NCBI RefSeq assembly: GCF_023611505.1
Contig: NZ_CP097843.1
Location: 1,426,001 to 1,490,000 of the forward strand
DNA: 64,000 bases
Source of the DNA: Streptococcus oralis
GTDB taxonomy: Bacteria; Bacillota; Bacilli; Lactobacillales; Streptococcaceae
Direction of reading: 5' to 3'
Positions 32,485 through 39,427 of this stretch are shown one piece after another. The stretch's first letter is position 1; the number at the start of each line of letters is the position of its first letter. The position numbers were made by a program, and so were the translations under genes. Below the pieces are notes generated by a model. The model did no database searches. It was not told the DNA's origin and saw only the letters and a program-made list of their open reading frames with translations.

Positions 32485-32709
32485 TTAGCTGATAGCTTGA
32501 AGCGCTGCAATAATGGCTTGGCAGACTGCCGCCCCGATAACACCGATAGCGCCACCATTTATCATGGCATTTGCCCCTTTTTCCTGGCGCATAGAGTCAT
32601 TGTTGTTACGACCCCCAAAGAAGTCAATAATTCCTGCAAGAACCCATACAAGTCCTGTAATACCAACGACTGCTTGAACAATTTGAAAAACTTTAACTGC
32701 TGTATCCAT
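32485..32709 (-). CDS. VirB2/PrgF-like small membrane protein
   Basis: A 74-residue protein with two membrane helices (VVGITGLVWVLAGIIDFF and AIGVIGAAVCQAIIAALQAI) joined by a polar loop (GGRNNNDSMRQEKGAN). Size, topology and position before the VirB6-like gene fit the VirB2-type pilin-like subunit of Gram-positive systems. No signal-peptidase site is obvious. Confidence 0.65.
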   Translation of the reverse strand: MDTAVKVFQIVQAVVGITGLVWVLAGIIDFFGGRNNNDSMRQEKGANAMINGGAIGVIGAAVCQAIIAALQAIS

Positions 32710-32714
32710 AAGAT

Positions 32715-33047
32715 TTAATCCTCTTTCTTTTTTGTAATTTGTAAATGTTTAATTGCATCTGCAAGGACGACCATTTCGTCCTCAAAAAGTGTGACACCCT
32801 TGCCAACTCGTGAATGGTCATCTTTCCATGACCGTATATCATATTTTGGCTCGGCATCATTCCATGAAATAATGTTTAGTTCCTTTTGCCACCCTCTGTC
32901 ATTCTTTGATAGGACGGCAATCGTCTCAATGATTTTAAAGCGTATAGGCTCATTATTATCTTTTGTTGGTTGACGGTTGGACTGGATTTTCTTTTGTTGG
33001 TCTTCAAAACTTTCTTTCCAACCTTTGTCATTTTCCCAATCCGTCAT
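32715..33047 (-). CDS. YdbC/PC4-like single-strand DNA-binding protein
   Basis: A 110-residue protein whose residues 30-100 follow the PC4/YdbC fold pattern: beta strands with FKIIETIAVLSKNDRGWQKELNIISWN, then YDIRSW and RVGKGVTLFEDEMVVLADAI. Such proteins bind single-stranded DNA as dimers. In this operon it may coat transferred DNA or regulate transcription. Its start overlaps the stop of the preceding gene (ATGA). Confidence 0.75.
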   Translation of the reverse strand: MTDWENDKGWKESFEDQQKKIQSNRQPTKDNNEPIRFKIIETIAVLSKNDRGWQKELNIISWNDAEPKYDIRSWKDDHSRVGKGVTLFEDEMVVLADAIKHLQITKKKED

Positions 33048-33382
33048 AAATTTCCTCCTGTGCTTCGTTTTCTAGTGCGGTGATAGCCCGTCCCTGTAAG
33101 TCTAAGCACGTTGGTCATTCCAAATCGACATCTTCTCGCAACCAAAATTCCATTTCGTTCTATTGTGCGAATTGCGGAAAAAACGTCTTTGTATTCAATC
33201 TTTAGATCAACGTACATATGCTTTCCTGCAACATAGGCTTTTCTTGATACTGTGCCATACTTTGGTTTTAACTTCAGTATTTCACCACTATCAAGATAAG
33301 CAGAAGCACCACCTTCACGTCCTAATTGTTTTAAGTCTCTGATGCAAACGTCATTGTTTGCAAGGTCTTCAAATTTATTCAT
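33044..33382 (-). CDS. First protein of the transfer operon, unknown function
   Basis: A 112-residue basic protein (C-terminus TGYHRTRKRSTGGN) without membrane segments or recognised motif. It is the first gene of the T4SS operon and is coupled to the YdbC-like gene by an ATGA overlap. The basic, Tyr- and Arg-rich composition would suit nucleic-acid binding, which is inference only. Confidence 0.55.
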   Translation of the reverse strand: MNKFEDLANNDVCIRDLKQLGREGGASAYLDSGEILKLKPKYGTVSRKAYVAGKHMYVDLKIEYKDVFSAIRTIERNGILVARRCRFGMTNVLRLTGTGYHRTRKRSTGGNL

Positions 33383-33646
33383 TCTTTCTCTCCATTTCGA
33401 ATAAATTTAGGTTGATTTACACCCATGCTGTATAACTTCCTTTTGGTTATATCTGTATTTCTTGCGCACCGTTTATGGTCAAAACGACAAACCCGCGAAA
33501 ATGCGAATTGTGACTGAGGCTAGAGTCTAGCTTTACACTCCGCCCCCAATTTTGTATCTCATAGTCACGCTGTATCAGGGCAGAGGGGGTATTCAGTTGT
33601 CAAAGTGCTTCAGCAGTTTATTGACTTGCTCGGGTCAAAGAAAATA
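33383..33646. promoter_or_regulatory. Gene-free region upstream of the transfer operon
   Basis: No convincing gene is seen in these 264 bp. It contains a 13-bp palindrome (GCTAGAGTCTAGC), a wider dyad GTGACTGAG...CTCATAGTCAC and a C5/G5 pair about 45 bp apart. The promoter of the transfer operon must lie here. A TATAAC on the minus strand near 33436 is the best -10, but no good -35 was found. A regulatory or origin role is possible. Confidence 0.4.
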
Positions 33647-33814
33647 TTAATCAGCATAGAAGAGGCCATAGCCAGCTACTAACATACACAAGCTCATAAG
33701 TTGCTGGAAACCAGGAAAATCCGAAAGGAAAATTTTGGGCATAAAGTATGATACGCAAAAAATACAAGTAATAATCAGCAAATTTAGAGCAATTTTCTTT
33801 ACTAACTTTTTCAT
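33647..33814 (-). CDS. Small two-helix membrane protein coupled to repA
   Basis: This is a 55-codon gene. Its ATG overlaps the repA stop (TGATG) and it has an AGGGGTAA site within the end of repA. It encodes MKKLVKKIALNLLIITCIFC..., a basic start with two hydrophobic segments (about 8-24 and 38-54). The overlap with repA argues that it is real and co-expressed. I recognise no family. A role in membrane tethering, copy control or toxicity cannot be judged from sequence. Confidence 0.6.
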   Translation of the reverse strand: MKKLVKKIALNLLIITCIFCVSYFMPKIFLSDFPGFQQLMSLCMLVAGYGLFYAD

Positions 33815-34641
33815 CAGCTTACCCCTTTATTTTGTTGCTTTCTGATCCTCTGACTCCATTCAGCCATCACGCCGTTAAATACGTATTCAGCAACCATTTC
33901 AGACGAGCGGGCAAACCTCATATTCTCTAAAGCGTATTGATAGCGGTCATCAAAATGTATCATCGCATAATCTGCGGTAGCCTGTGAGAAGTTTTCTTTT
34001 AGTAACTGGTCATGAACCAAGTTCCAAATATAGTCTCGGTCGTACTTAGTCGCCTTATCAACTTTTCGGGAAAGATTGACTCTATTTTTTCCTTCAGAAT
34101 TTTGAGGGGCTTTCTCTTCTTCCTCCTCTAAACTAAAATCAGTATCACTAAACTCAGGCTCACTAGAATCAGTATCATTAGGTTCTGAAATTCCGAAGTC
34201 TTGAATTCTGTTTTCCAGAGTTCCAGAATTCGGAATTTCAGAATTCTGGAAGTCGGAATTTCCGAATTCCGCTGGTATCAAGGGTTTAGCCACATTTTCA
34301 ACCTTTAAAGAACCAAGATAAATCAAATTTGGTTTGTTTAAACCTTGGCGAACTTCTTCGAGTAGGTCATATTTTTTCAGCTCTTTTTTCAGCTTAATAA
34401 CCTTATCTTTTCCGTAACCTAACATCTCTCCAATTTCTTCAACGGTAAAGATGAAATAGATATTTCCATCAGCATCAATCCAGTTGTTTTTTACTGATAA
34501 CTCAAATCTATCCTTTAGGATGGCATAAAGCAATTTAGATTCAGCAGACATCTTTTTATAGAGTTCAGACTCAAAAAGTAACTTTGGTACACGGAAGAAT
34601 CTTTCTCCGTTATTAACCTGTGCAAGTGAGATTCTTTCCAT
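33814..34641 (-). CDS. repA: RepA_N-family replication initiator
   Basis: A 275-residue theta-replication initiator. The N-terminal about 115 residues match the RepA_N domain (RFFRVPKLLFESELYKKMSAES..LLYAILKDR and a winged-helix EEIGEMLGYGKDKVIKLKKEL). A low-complexity middle (123-180) follows, then a short host-specific-type C-terminus (about 190-275). In RepA_N plasmids the origin lies inside the rep gene in this middle part, and GAATTC-centred dyads occur there. GGAGG 7 bp upstream sets the start. A 53-codon gene precedes it by 2 bp. No convincing promoter lies between this cluster and the end of the element. Confidence 0.9.
   Translation of the reverse strand: MERISLAQVNNGERFFRVPKLLFESELYKKMSAESKLLYAILKDRFELSVKNNWIDADGNIYFIFTVEEIGEMLGYGKDKVIKLKKELKKYDLLEEVRQGLNKPNLIYLGSLKVENVAKPLIPAEFGNSDFQNSEIPNSGTLENRIQDFGISEPNDTDSSEPEFSDTDFSLEEEEEKAPQNSEGKNRVNLSRKVDKATKYDRDYIWNLVHDQLLKENFSQATADYAMIHFDDRYQYALENMRFARSSEMVAEYVFNGVMAEWSQRIRKQQNKGVS
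34186..34272. other. Putative replication origin inside repA
   Basis: Four GAATTC hexamers in about 65 bp are embedded in overlapping dyads, for example TTCCAGAATTC...GAATTCTGGAA (34221-34250) and CGGAATT-TC-CGAATTCCG (34254-34271). They lie in the linker-coding part of repA, exactly where RepA_N plasmids have their iteron origins. Confidence 0.55.
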
Positions 34642-34643
34642 AC

Positions 34644-34805
34644 CTAAACCTCCCTAAATCTAAGATCACCTTTTGAATTAAAAGCAATCAATCCAAAAGA
34701 TTCTAGTTCTTTAATGTTGTCTATTGATTCTTGACGGGTTATCCCTGTCTGTTTCATCAAGAATGAAATAATCAATTCACGTGTTTCTTTTTCTTTTGAT
34801 ATCAT
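34644..34805 (-). CDS. Small protein encoded immediately upstream of repA
   Basis: A 53-residue protein, MISKEKETRELIISFLMKQ..., from the ATG at 34805, which has AGGAGG upstream; the longer frame to 34856 would run through the terminator hairpin. Its LIISFLMKQTGITRQESIDNIKELESFGLI stretch looks like a small winged-helix or helix-turn-helix unit. It ends 2 bp before repA and contains the repA ribosome binding site, so it may control repA translation or be a small regulator. Confidence 0.6.
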   Translation of the reverse strand: MISKEKETRELIISFLMKQTGITRQESIDNIKELESFGLIAFNSKGDLRFREV

Positions 34806-34830
34806 TTGTGACCTCCTGAGATTAAATTGA

Positions 34831-34862
34831 GAAAAACAAAAGAGAACGCTATTCACGTTCTC
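34831..34862 (-). terminator. Terminator/attenuator at the right end of the ICE
   Basis: On the minus strand a perfect 7-bp stem GAGAACG-TGAATAG-CGTTCTC is followed by TTTTGTTTTTC. It lies 26 bp upstream of the 53-codon gene. It blocks readthrough from rplA into repA in the integrated state. In the circle it would lie in the leader of any transcript entering from the left end. Confidence 0.75.
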
Positions 34863-34903
34863 TCAATGTTATTTATTCAATTCTCCCAATTTAGGACACA
34901 TAC
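34852..34903 (-). repeat. Right terminal inverted repeat of the ICE
   Basis: Read inward it begins GTATGTGTCCTAAATTGGGA and shares TGTGTC, TTGGGAGAA and AGAACGTGAATA-like blocks with the left end at matching spacing. It overlaps one arm of the terminator hairpin. Confidence 0.8.
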
Positions 34904-34913
34904 AGCACTATTG
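34904..34913. repeat. Right copy of the 10-bp target-site duplication
   Basis: AGCACTATTG, identical to 9471-9480, followed by the ordinary rplA downstream sequence. Confidence 0.85.
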
Positions 34914-34961
34914 CTACAAAGCTGATCAATGAACTGATTTTTCTAAAAGGTAATACTCATC

Positions 34962-34986
34962 AAAAAAACGAGCACTTTCGTACTCG
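34962..34986 (-). terminator. Rho-independent terminator of rplK-rplA
   Basis: On the minus strand CGAGTAC-GAAA-GTGCTCG (7 bp with a G-U, stable GNRA loop) is followed by seven T. It lies about 25 bp after the rplA stop and outside the element. Confidence 0.88.
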
Positions 34987-35009
34987 TCTTCTCTTTTATA
35001 AACTACTGA

Positions 35010-35699
35010 TTAAAGTGAGTTTACGTCAACTTTGATACCAACACCTTGAGTAGTTGTGATTGTCAAGTTTGTTACGTAAGTTCCTTTAGCTGTAGCTGGT
35101 TTTGATTTTTGGATTGTTTCGTTGAAAGCTTTGAAGTTTTCAACCAATTTTTCAGCTTCAAATGATACTTTACCGATGATTGCTTGAACGTTACCTGCAC
35201 GGTCAGCACGATAAGTGATTTTACCGCCTTTAGACTCTTCAACTGCTTTAGCAACATCCATTGTTACAGTACCAGTTTTAGGGTTTGGCATCAAGTTACG
35301 TGGTCCAAGGACACGTCCAAGACGTCCAACAAGAGCCATCATATCAGGTGTAGCGATAACTACGTCGAAGTCCAACCAACCGTCGTTGATTTTCGCAACA
35401 AGATCATCTTCACCAACAAAGTCTGCACCAGCAGCTTTTGCTTCTTCAGCTTTTGCACCACGTGCGAAAACAAGAACGCGTGAAGTTTTACCAGTACCGT
35501 TTGGCAATACCATTGCGCCACGGATTTGTTGGTCAGCTTTTTTAACGTCAATGTTCAAGTTGTAAGCAACTTCTACAGTTGCGTCAAATTTTGCAAAGTT
35601 AGTTTCTTTTGCAAGTGCTACAGCTTCTTCTACACTGTATGCTTTTGTGCTGTCGATTTTCTCAAGAGCAGCACGAAGTTGTTTGCTTTTTTTAGCCAT
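35010..35699 (-). CDS. rplA: 50S ribosomal protein L1
   Basis: A 229-residue L1 protein of the ribosomal L1 stalk, and a translational repressor of its own operon in many bacteria. It has typical motifs: [27 protein letters not shown], and the signature [20 protein letters not shown]. It lies 206 bp downstream of rplK, an unusually long gap that holds a structured inverted-repeat element. The element insertion point is about 100 bp beyond its stop, after the terminator, so the operon is untouched. Confidence 0.97.
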   Translation of the reverse strand: MAKKSKQLRAALEKIDSTKAYSVEEAVALAKETNFAKFDATVEVAYNLNIDVKKADQQIRGAMVLPNGTGKTSRVLVFARGAKAEEAKAAGADFVGEDDLVAKINDGWLDFDVVIATPDMMALVGRLGRVLGPRNLMPNPKTGTVTMDVAKAVEESKGGKITYRADRAGNVQAIIGKVSFEAEKLVENFKAFNETIQKSKPATAKGTYVTNLTITTTQGVGIKVDVNSL

Positions 35700-35779
35700 T
35701 TTCTATTCTCCTTGTAAGTGGTTCAATCGATTTTCATCTCCCACGTCACTTCTCGAAATGATGAAGTCTTGCGGGTTTT

Positions 35780-35878
35780 CAGTCTATTATTTTCCTTTTC
35801 TACTTCGTTAAGTTCCTTTGCTGTACCCAAGTACAAGCATCAGCCACTGGCCCAGTATGAAAAGCAACTAATAGACTG
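35780..35878 (-). promoter_or_regulatory. Structured 99-bp element between rplK and rplA
   Basis: The segment is bounded by a perfect 10-bp inverted repeat (CAGTCTATTA / TAATAGACTG). In the mRNA sense it contains inner hairpins ACTGG-G-CCAGT and TGTAC-TTGG-GTACA next to GGCTGATGC. It could be a cis-regulatory RNA (for example the L1 autoregulatory site) or a small MITE-like repeat. No gene is present. Confidence 0.45.
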
Positions 35879-35905
35879 CTGTGAGATTTTCTACTGTGTT
35901 ATTGA

Positions 35906-36331
35906 TTAGTCAACAACAGTGAATCCCATAGAACGAGCAGTACCTTCGATCATACGCATTGCAGACTCAATGTTTGCTGCGTTCAAATCTGGCATCTTAG
36001 TTTCTGCAATTTCTTGTACTTGTGCACGAGTAACTGTAGCAACTTTAGTTTTGTTAGGTGTACCTGATCCTTTTTCAACACCTGCAGCTTTTTTCAAAAG
36101 AACAGCAGCTGGTGGTGTTTTTGTAACGAAAGTAAATGATTTGTCTTCGTATACTGAGATAACAACTGGAATGATCATACCAGCTTGGTCAGCTGTACGA
36201 GCGTTGAACTCTTTTGTGAATCCCATGATGTTGATACCAGCTTGACCAAGAGCAGGTCCAACCGGTGGAGCTGGTGTAGCTTTACCAGCAGGGATTTGCA
36301 ATTTTACAAGTTTTTCGACTTTTTTAGCCAT
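35906..36331 (-). CDS. rplK: 50S ribosomal protein L11
   Basis: A 141-residue L11, part of the GTPase-associated centre that contacts 23S rRNA and translation factors. The N-terminal domain starts [20 protein letters not shown] with [17 protein letters not shown]. The C-terminal RNA-binding domain ends [20 protein letters not shown] lies upstream. It is the first gene of the rplK-rplA operon. Confidence 0.97.
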   Translation of the reverse strand: MAKKVEKLVKLQIPAGKATPAPPVGPALGQAGINIMGFTKEFNARTADQAGMIIPVVISVYEDKSFTFVTKTPPAAVLLKKAAGVEKGSGTPNKTKVATVTRAQVQEIAETKMPDLNAANIESAMRMIEGTARSMGFTVVD

Positions 36332-36386
36332 TTTTAAATCCTCCTTTGTGGTTTTGGCGGTAATGTAAGATTTTTACCTCCCACAA

Positions 36387-36437
36387 GTATGCTTTACGCA
36401 TACCCATCTATTATACACTATTTATCTAAAAATGCAA
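36387..36437 (-). promoter_or_regulatory. rplK promoter and leader hairpin
   Basis: The minus strand has -35 TTGCAT (36432-36437), 16 bp and -10 TATAAT (36410-36415). A few bases into the transcript is a perfect hairpin GTATGC-GTAAA-GCATAC (36387-36403), followed by a looser dyad (TGTGG...GGTAA / TTACC...CCACA). The leader is about 75 nt. Confidence 0.65.
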
Positions 36438-36453
36438 GAGAAAAATTTCTTTT

Positions 36454-37170
36454 TTAATCGACGTAATCTCCGCCTTCAAAGCCATAGTATTCTTCCAAAC
36501 TAAGGCCACTTGCAGCAATTTCTTTGGCTTCTTTTCCAACGTAGCGAAGATGCCATTCTTCCGCCATGTAGCCAGTCTCTTTTTCCTTTCCTTTGAGATA
36601 GCGAACAACAAAGCCATAGTCAGCTGCATGATCCAAGAGCCACTGGGCTGCCTTCTCCTCTGTCACTAATTCTCCATTAGTCCCAATCAAATCAAAAGCA
36701 AGACCTGTTTGGTGTTCACTGTATCCAGGGCGGGCTGAGTAGCGATCTGCCTCTTCCTTACCATCTTGATTCACATAGTCTTGATAAAGTTTGGTTTGAG
36801 TTTCATAACTTCTAAAACCACTGTAGTGATCGCTGATTGGGTAGCCAGCTGCTTGCATTGCTGCAATGAGTTTCAGCAACTCCGCCTTGGCTGTTGGATT
36901 TTCTCCTGGATTGTAGTCTTTTGACAAAGGATAGTGCTTATTAGCCACGACGATTTCATCGTATTTCCCTTGTATACTATAGTGATCTCCCTTATTCACA
37001 ACTTCTGCCTTTTTCTGACTAGAAGCTTGAGATTTGCTCCCTACAGTACCCTCAGGTTGACTAGTTTGTTCCGTTTTTTGAGTATTTTCTTCATTTTTAG
37101 GTATTTCTTGAGAACATGCTGCTAGGGTTACTGCTAGCAAACCGGATAAAACGATGTATCTTTTTTTCAT
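36454..37170 (-). CDS. ldcB: L,D-carboxypeptidase LdcB/DacB (VanY family lipoprotein)
   Basis: A 238-residue lipoprotein that trims the D-Ala from tetrapeptide stems of peptidoglycan. The signal peptide ends in lipobox LAAC (Cys about 19), followed by a Ser/Gln/Lys-rich linker. The VanY domain shows zinc ligands in SEHQTGLAFDL (His and Asp) and EWHLRY (His). It is the last gene of a cluster with the M42 peptidase and HIT protein genes, 15 bp after the HIT stop. It ends just before the rplK promoter. Confidence 0.9.
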   Translation of the reverse strand: MKKRYIVLSGLLAVTLAACSQEIPKNEENTQKTEQTSQPEGTVGSKSQASSQKKAEVVNKGDHYSIQGKYDEIVVANKHYPLSKDYNPGENPTAKAELLKLIAAMQAAGYPISDHYSGFRSYETQTKLYQDYVNQDGKEEADRYSARPGYSEHQTGLAFDLIGTNGELVTEEKAAQWLLDHAADYGFVVRYLKGKEKETGYMAEEWHLRYVGKEAKEIAASGLSLEEYYGFEGGDYVD

Positions 37171-37185
37171 TTTTTTCTTCCTCTC

Positions 37186-37647
37186 TTAAATCACATGCTT
37201 CTCTAATTCATCGGATAAGGTTTTAATCATTTGTTCCAACTCACGGGATTGCACTTGGCAATCTTCTGCCGCCATTTCTTCCCAGGGCACCCACCAGACT
37301 GGACCACGACCATTAAGACCATGACCATTCATATCACCTGATCGTCTTGGAAAGAGGTGCCAGTGAGCGTGGGCATCTCCATTTCCTAGAAGTTCGATGT
37401 TCATCTTTTCAGCTTTAAACGCTTTGGCAACAGCTTCTTGGACCAAACTCATTTCCTCTAGAAAACGAAGTTTCACAGAACTCTCCATCTGATAGAGTTC
37501 TGTGACATGCTCCTTTGCTAGAAATAAGGTATAACCCCTAAAGTATTGGTGGTCTCCAATAACAACATAGCCTGTTTCTAGTTCTTTTACAAAGTAGGGA
37601 TTCTTCCCTACCTTTATCCATTCAATTCTTTGACAAATCAAGCACAT
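37186..37647 (-). CDS. HIT family protein
   Basis: A 153-residue histidine-triad nucleotide-binding hydrolase; the triad is HAHWHLFPR (about residues 107-115). The N-terminal CLIC motif (MCLICQRI) suggests a zinc-binding or structural Cys pair. The substrate is not evident; family members hydrolyse dinucleoside polyphosphates or nucleoside phosphoramidates. It starts 1 bp after the stop of the M42 peptidase gene. Confidence 0.88.
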   Translation of the reverse strand: MCLICQRIEWIKVGKNPYFVKELETGYVVIGDHQYFRGYTLFLAKEHVTELYQMESSVKLRFLEEMSLVQEAVAKAFKAEKMNIELLGNGDAHAHWHLFPRRSGDMNGHGLNGRGPVWWVPWEEMAAEDCQVQSRELEQMIKTLSDELEKHVI

Positions 37648-37648
37648 A

Positions 37649-38686
37649 TTAGTCTACCAATGCACTCTTGAGATAGGCGTCTACCATACGCTCAGTCGCC
37701 ACGACCGAATCAATGTGTGTTCGTTCGTAAGAGTGACTGGACTCAATACCAGCTCCAAGGAGGGCATGCTTAACCTCTGCTCCTGCTGACATAGCTGCGG
37801 AAGCATCCGAACCGTAAAATGGATAAATATCGAGCTTAAATGGAATATCTTGCTCCTTTGCCAAAGCCACTAAATGTTGACGGAAGTCGTAGTGATAGGG
37901 ACCCGAAGCATCCTTGACACAGATAGACACTGTATACTCATCCGTCTGCTGGTCATCGCCCATAGCTCCCATATCGACAGCCAGATATTCTACTACCTGA
38001 GCTGGAATATTGGAGTTGGCACCGTGGCCCACCTCTTCAAAGACTGAAAAAGCAAAATGAGTTGTTACTGGCAATGCAATCCCCTCTTCCTTATAAACAC
38101 GAAGAAGATTGAGCAAAATCGCTGCGCTGACTTTATCATCCAAGTGACGGGACTTGATAAAACCAGTCTCTGTCACGACAGTTCGCGGGTCAAAGCTGAT
38201 AAAATCACCGACCTCAATTCCAAGAGCACGAGTTTCTTTTTCATTGGTCACTTTTGCATCCAAACGCACTTCCATATTGTCCTGTGTGCGTTCTGCAGTT
38301 CCTGCATCCTTGTAGACATGACAAGAAGTCTGGTGGATGAGGATGGTTCCAGATACCTTTTTACCTGTGCTAGCCACATGAACCGTACAGTTCTCCCCTT
38401 CAATCATGTTCCAAGGGAAACCACCGACACGGTCCATTTTGAGACGACCGTCTGGTTTGACTGCACGAACAATAGCTCCTAGCGTATCCACATGGGCAGT
38501 CACATAACGTTGTTGCTTATCATTTTGACCTTTAATGGTCACATTGACACCGCCCTTGGCTGTACGAACCGGCTGGTAACCAAGCTCTTCTAAAGTATGG
38601 ACTAGGTAGTCTGAAATCTCACGAGTAAAGCCTGTTGGAGATGCAATAGCGGTTAATTCTTTGATATAGTTTACAGTTTGATTCAT
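37649..38686 (-). CDS. M42 family metallo-aminopeptidase
   Basis: A 345-residue cytosolic aminopeptidase of the M42 (PepA/endoglucanase-like) family. Metal ligands and catalytic residues are recognisable: HVDTLG (about 66), SRHLDDKVSA (Asp about 182), FEEVGHG (Glu pair about 212), VDMGAMG (Asp) and the C-terminal SSHSYERTH (His). It probably cleaves N-terminal Glu/Asp or other residues from peptides. It is first in the operon with the HIT protein and LdcB. Confidence 0.9.
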   Translation of the reverse strand: MNQTVNYIKELTAIASPTGFTREISDYLVHTLEELGYQPVRTAKGGVNVTIKGQNDKQQRYVTAHVDTLGAIVRAVKPDGRLKMDRVGGFPWNMIEGENCTVHVASTGKKVSGTILIHQTSCHVYKDAGTAERTQDNMEVRLDAKVTNEKETRALGIEVGDFISFDPRTVVTETGFIKSRHLDDKVSAAILLNLLRVYKEEGIALPVTTHFAFSVFEEVGHGANSNIPAQVVEYLAVDMGAMGDDQQTDEYTVSICVKDASGPYHYDFRQHLVALAKEQDIPFKLDIYPFYGSDASAAMSAGAEVKHALLGAGIESSHSYERTHIDSVVATERMVDAYLKSALVD

Positions 38687-38761
38687 TTCTTCACCTCTTT
38701 CCTACCATTATAACATTTTTCTAGTCAGACTCCTTCTCAAAAGGAGAAAAACTGTGTTTAG

Positions 38762-38790
38762 TTGCTTTCACTATAGATCCATGTTATAAT
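38762..38790 (+). promoter_or_regulatory. Promoter of the DUF1307 lipoprotein gene
   Basis: -35 TTGCTT (38762-38767), 17 bp, -10 TATAAT (38785-38790); the start codon follows at 38825 with GAAAGG upstream. Confidence 0.75.
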
Positions 38791-38824
38791 ACAAATACTT
38801 TGATTATGAAAGGAAAGTAAAAAT

Positions 38825-39376
38825 ATGAAATCCTACTTTAAAGTATCACTAGCCCTTGTGGCTTCACTTGTCCTCCTACTCGGATGTTCCAAACAGGCAT
38901 CAACACCTGCTAGCAGCAGTAGCAAAGAAGACACAACAACTCAGTCAAGCGAGACCAAACAAAGCAGTCAACAATCATCTGAAAAGAAAGATGAGACAGA
39001 AACTCACACATTTGTCCACAATAGCAAACCTGGGATTCATTCTACCTTGACTTATACTGTGAAGGGAGATGACGTTGTAAAACAAACTGTTCATAATGTA
39101 CTTGACCCTGAAAAACTTAATAATACCGCGGAAGGTATTAAGGAAATTGTTGACGATACTTATAAAGGTTATGAAGGGGTCAAAGGGGTTACACAAAAAG
39201 TTGAAATTCAAGACGGAAAAGTTATCCAAAACATCGAGGTTGACATGACTGTCGCGAGTCTTGACGAATTGAAAAAAGCAATGCCGAACGAATATTCTGG
39301 TATTGGAAACCGTGTAAGCTTTGCTGCCTCGAAAAAAATGCTTAAAGAAGCTGGTTATACTGAACAAACCAACTAA
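38825..39376 (+). CDS. YehR-like DUF1307 lipoprotein
   Basis: A 183-residue lipoprotein: signal peptide with lipobox LLLGC (Cys about 21), a Ser/Thr/Gln-rich linker of about 35 residues and a DUF1307 domain (about 60-180; TLTYTVKGDDVVKQTVHN, FAASKKMLKEAGY). The domain has no proven function. It is a single gene with its own promoter and shares a bidirectional terminator with convergent brnQ. Confidence 0.85.
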   Translation: MKSYFKVSLALVASLVLLLGCSKQASTPASSSSKEDTTTQSSETKQSSQQSSEKKDETETHTFVHNSKPGIHSTLTYTVKGDDVVKQTVHNVLDPEKLNNTAEGIKEIVDDTYKGYEGVKGVTQKVEIQDGKVIQNIEVDMTVASLDELKKAMPNEYSGIGNRVSFAASKKMLKEAGYTEQTN

Positions 39377-39390
39377 TGAGTCGTGCTTAT

Positions 39391-39427
39391 ACAAAAAATT
39401 CTTGGTCGATGACCAAGAATTTTTTTA
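39391..39427. terminator. Bidirectional terminator between the lipoprotein gene and brnQ
   Basis: A perfect 10-bp stem ATTCTTGGTC-GAT-GACCAAGAAT (39398-39420) is flanked by an A-run on the left and a T-run on the right, so it terminates in both directions. Confidence 0.9.

Larger units (their letters stand above)
9481..34903. mobile_element. TnGBS-like integrative and conjugative element with DDE transposase
   Basis: The 25,423-bp element is bounded by imperfect inverted repeats and a 10-bp direct repeat. It encodes an ISLre2-type transposase, partition proteins, resolvase, relaxase with MobC, VirD4, VirB4, VirB1-, VirB6- and VirB8-like proteins and a RepA_N initiator. It has no tyrosine or large serine integrase. 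The combination of IS-type transposition, plasmid replication and conjugation, plus insertion just upstream of a sigma-A promoter, is what is known of the TnGBS family. It is compact; the first-described TnGBS elements are larger. No antibiotic or metal resistance genes were seen. Confidence 0.92.

Noticed and set aside
34904-35010. Integration at the 3' end of a ribosomal protein gene by a tyrosine integrase
   Set aside because: No integrase is encoded, the junction lies about 100 bp beyond the rplA stop and the target duplication and ends fit DDE transposition upstream of apt.
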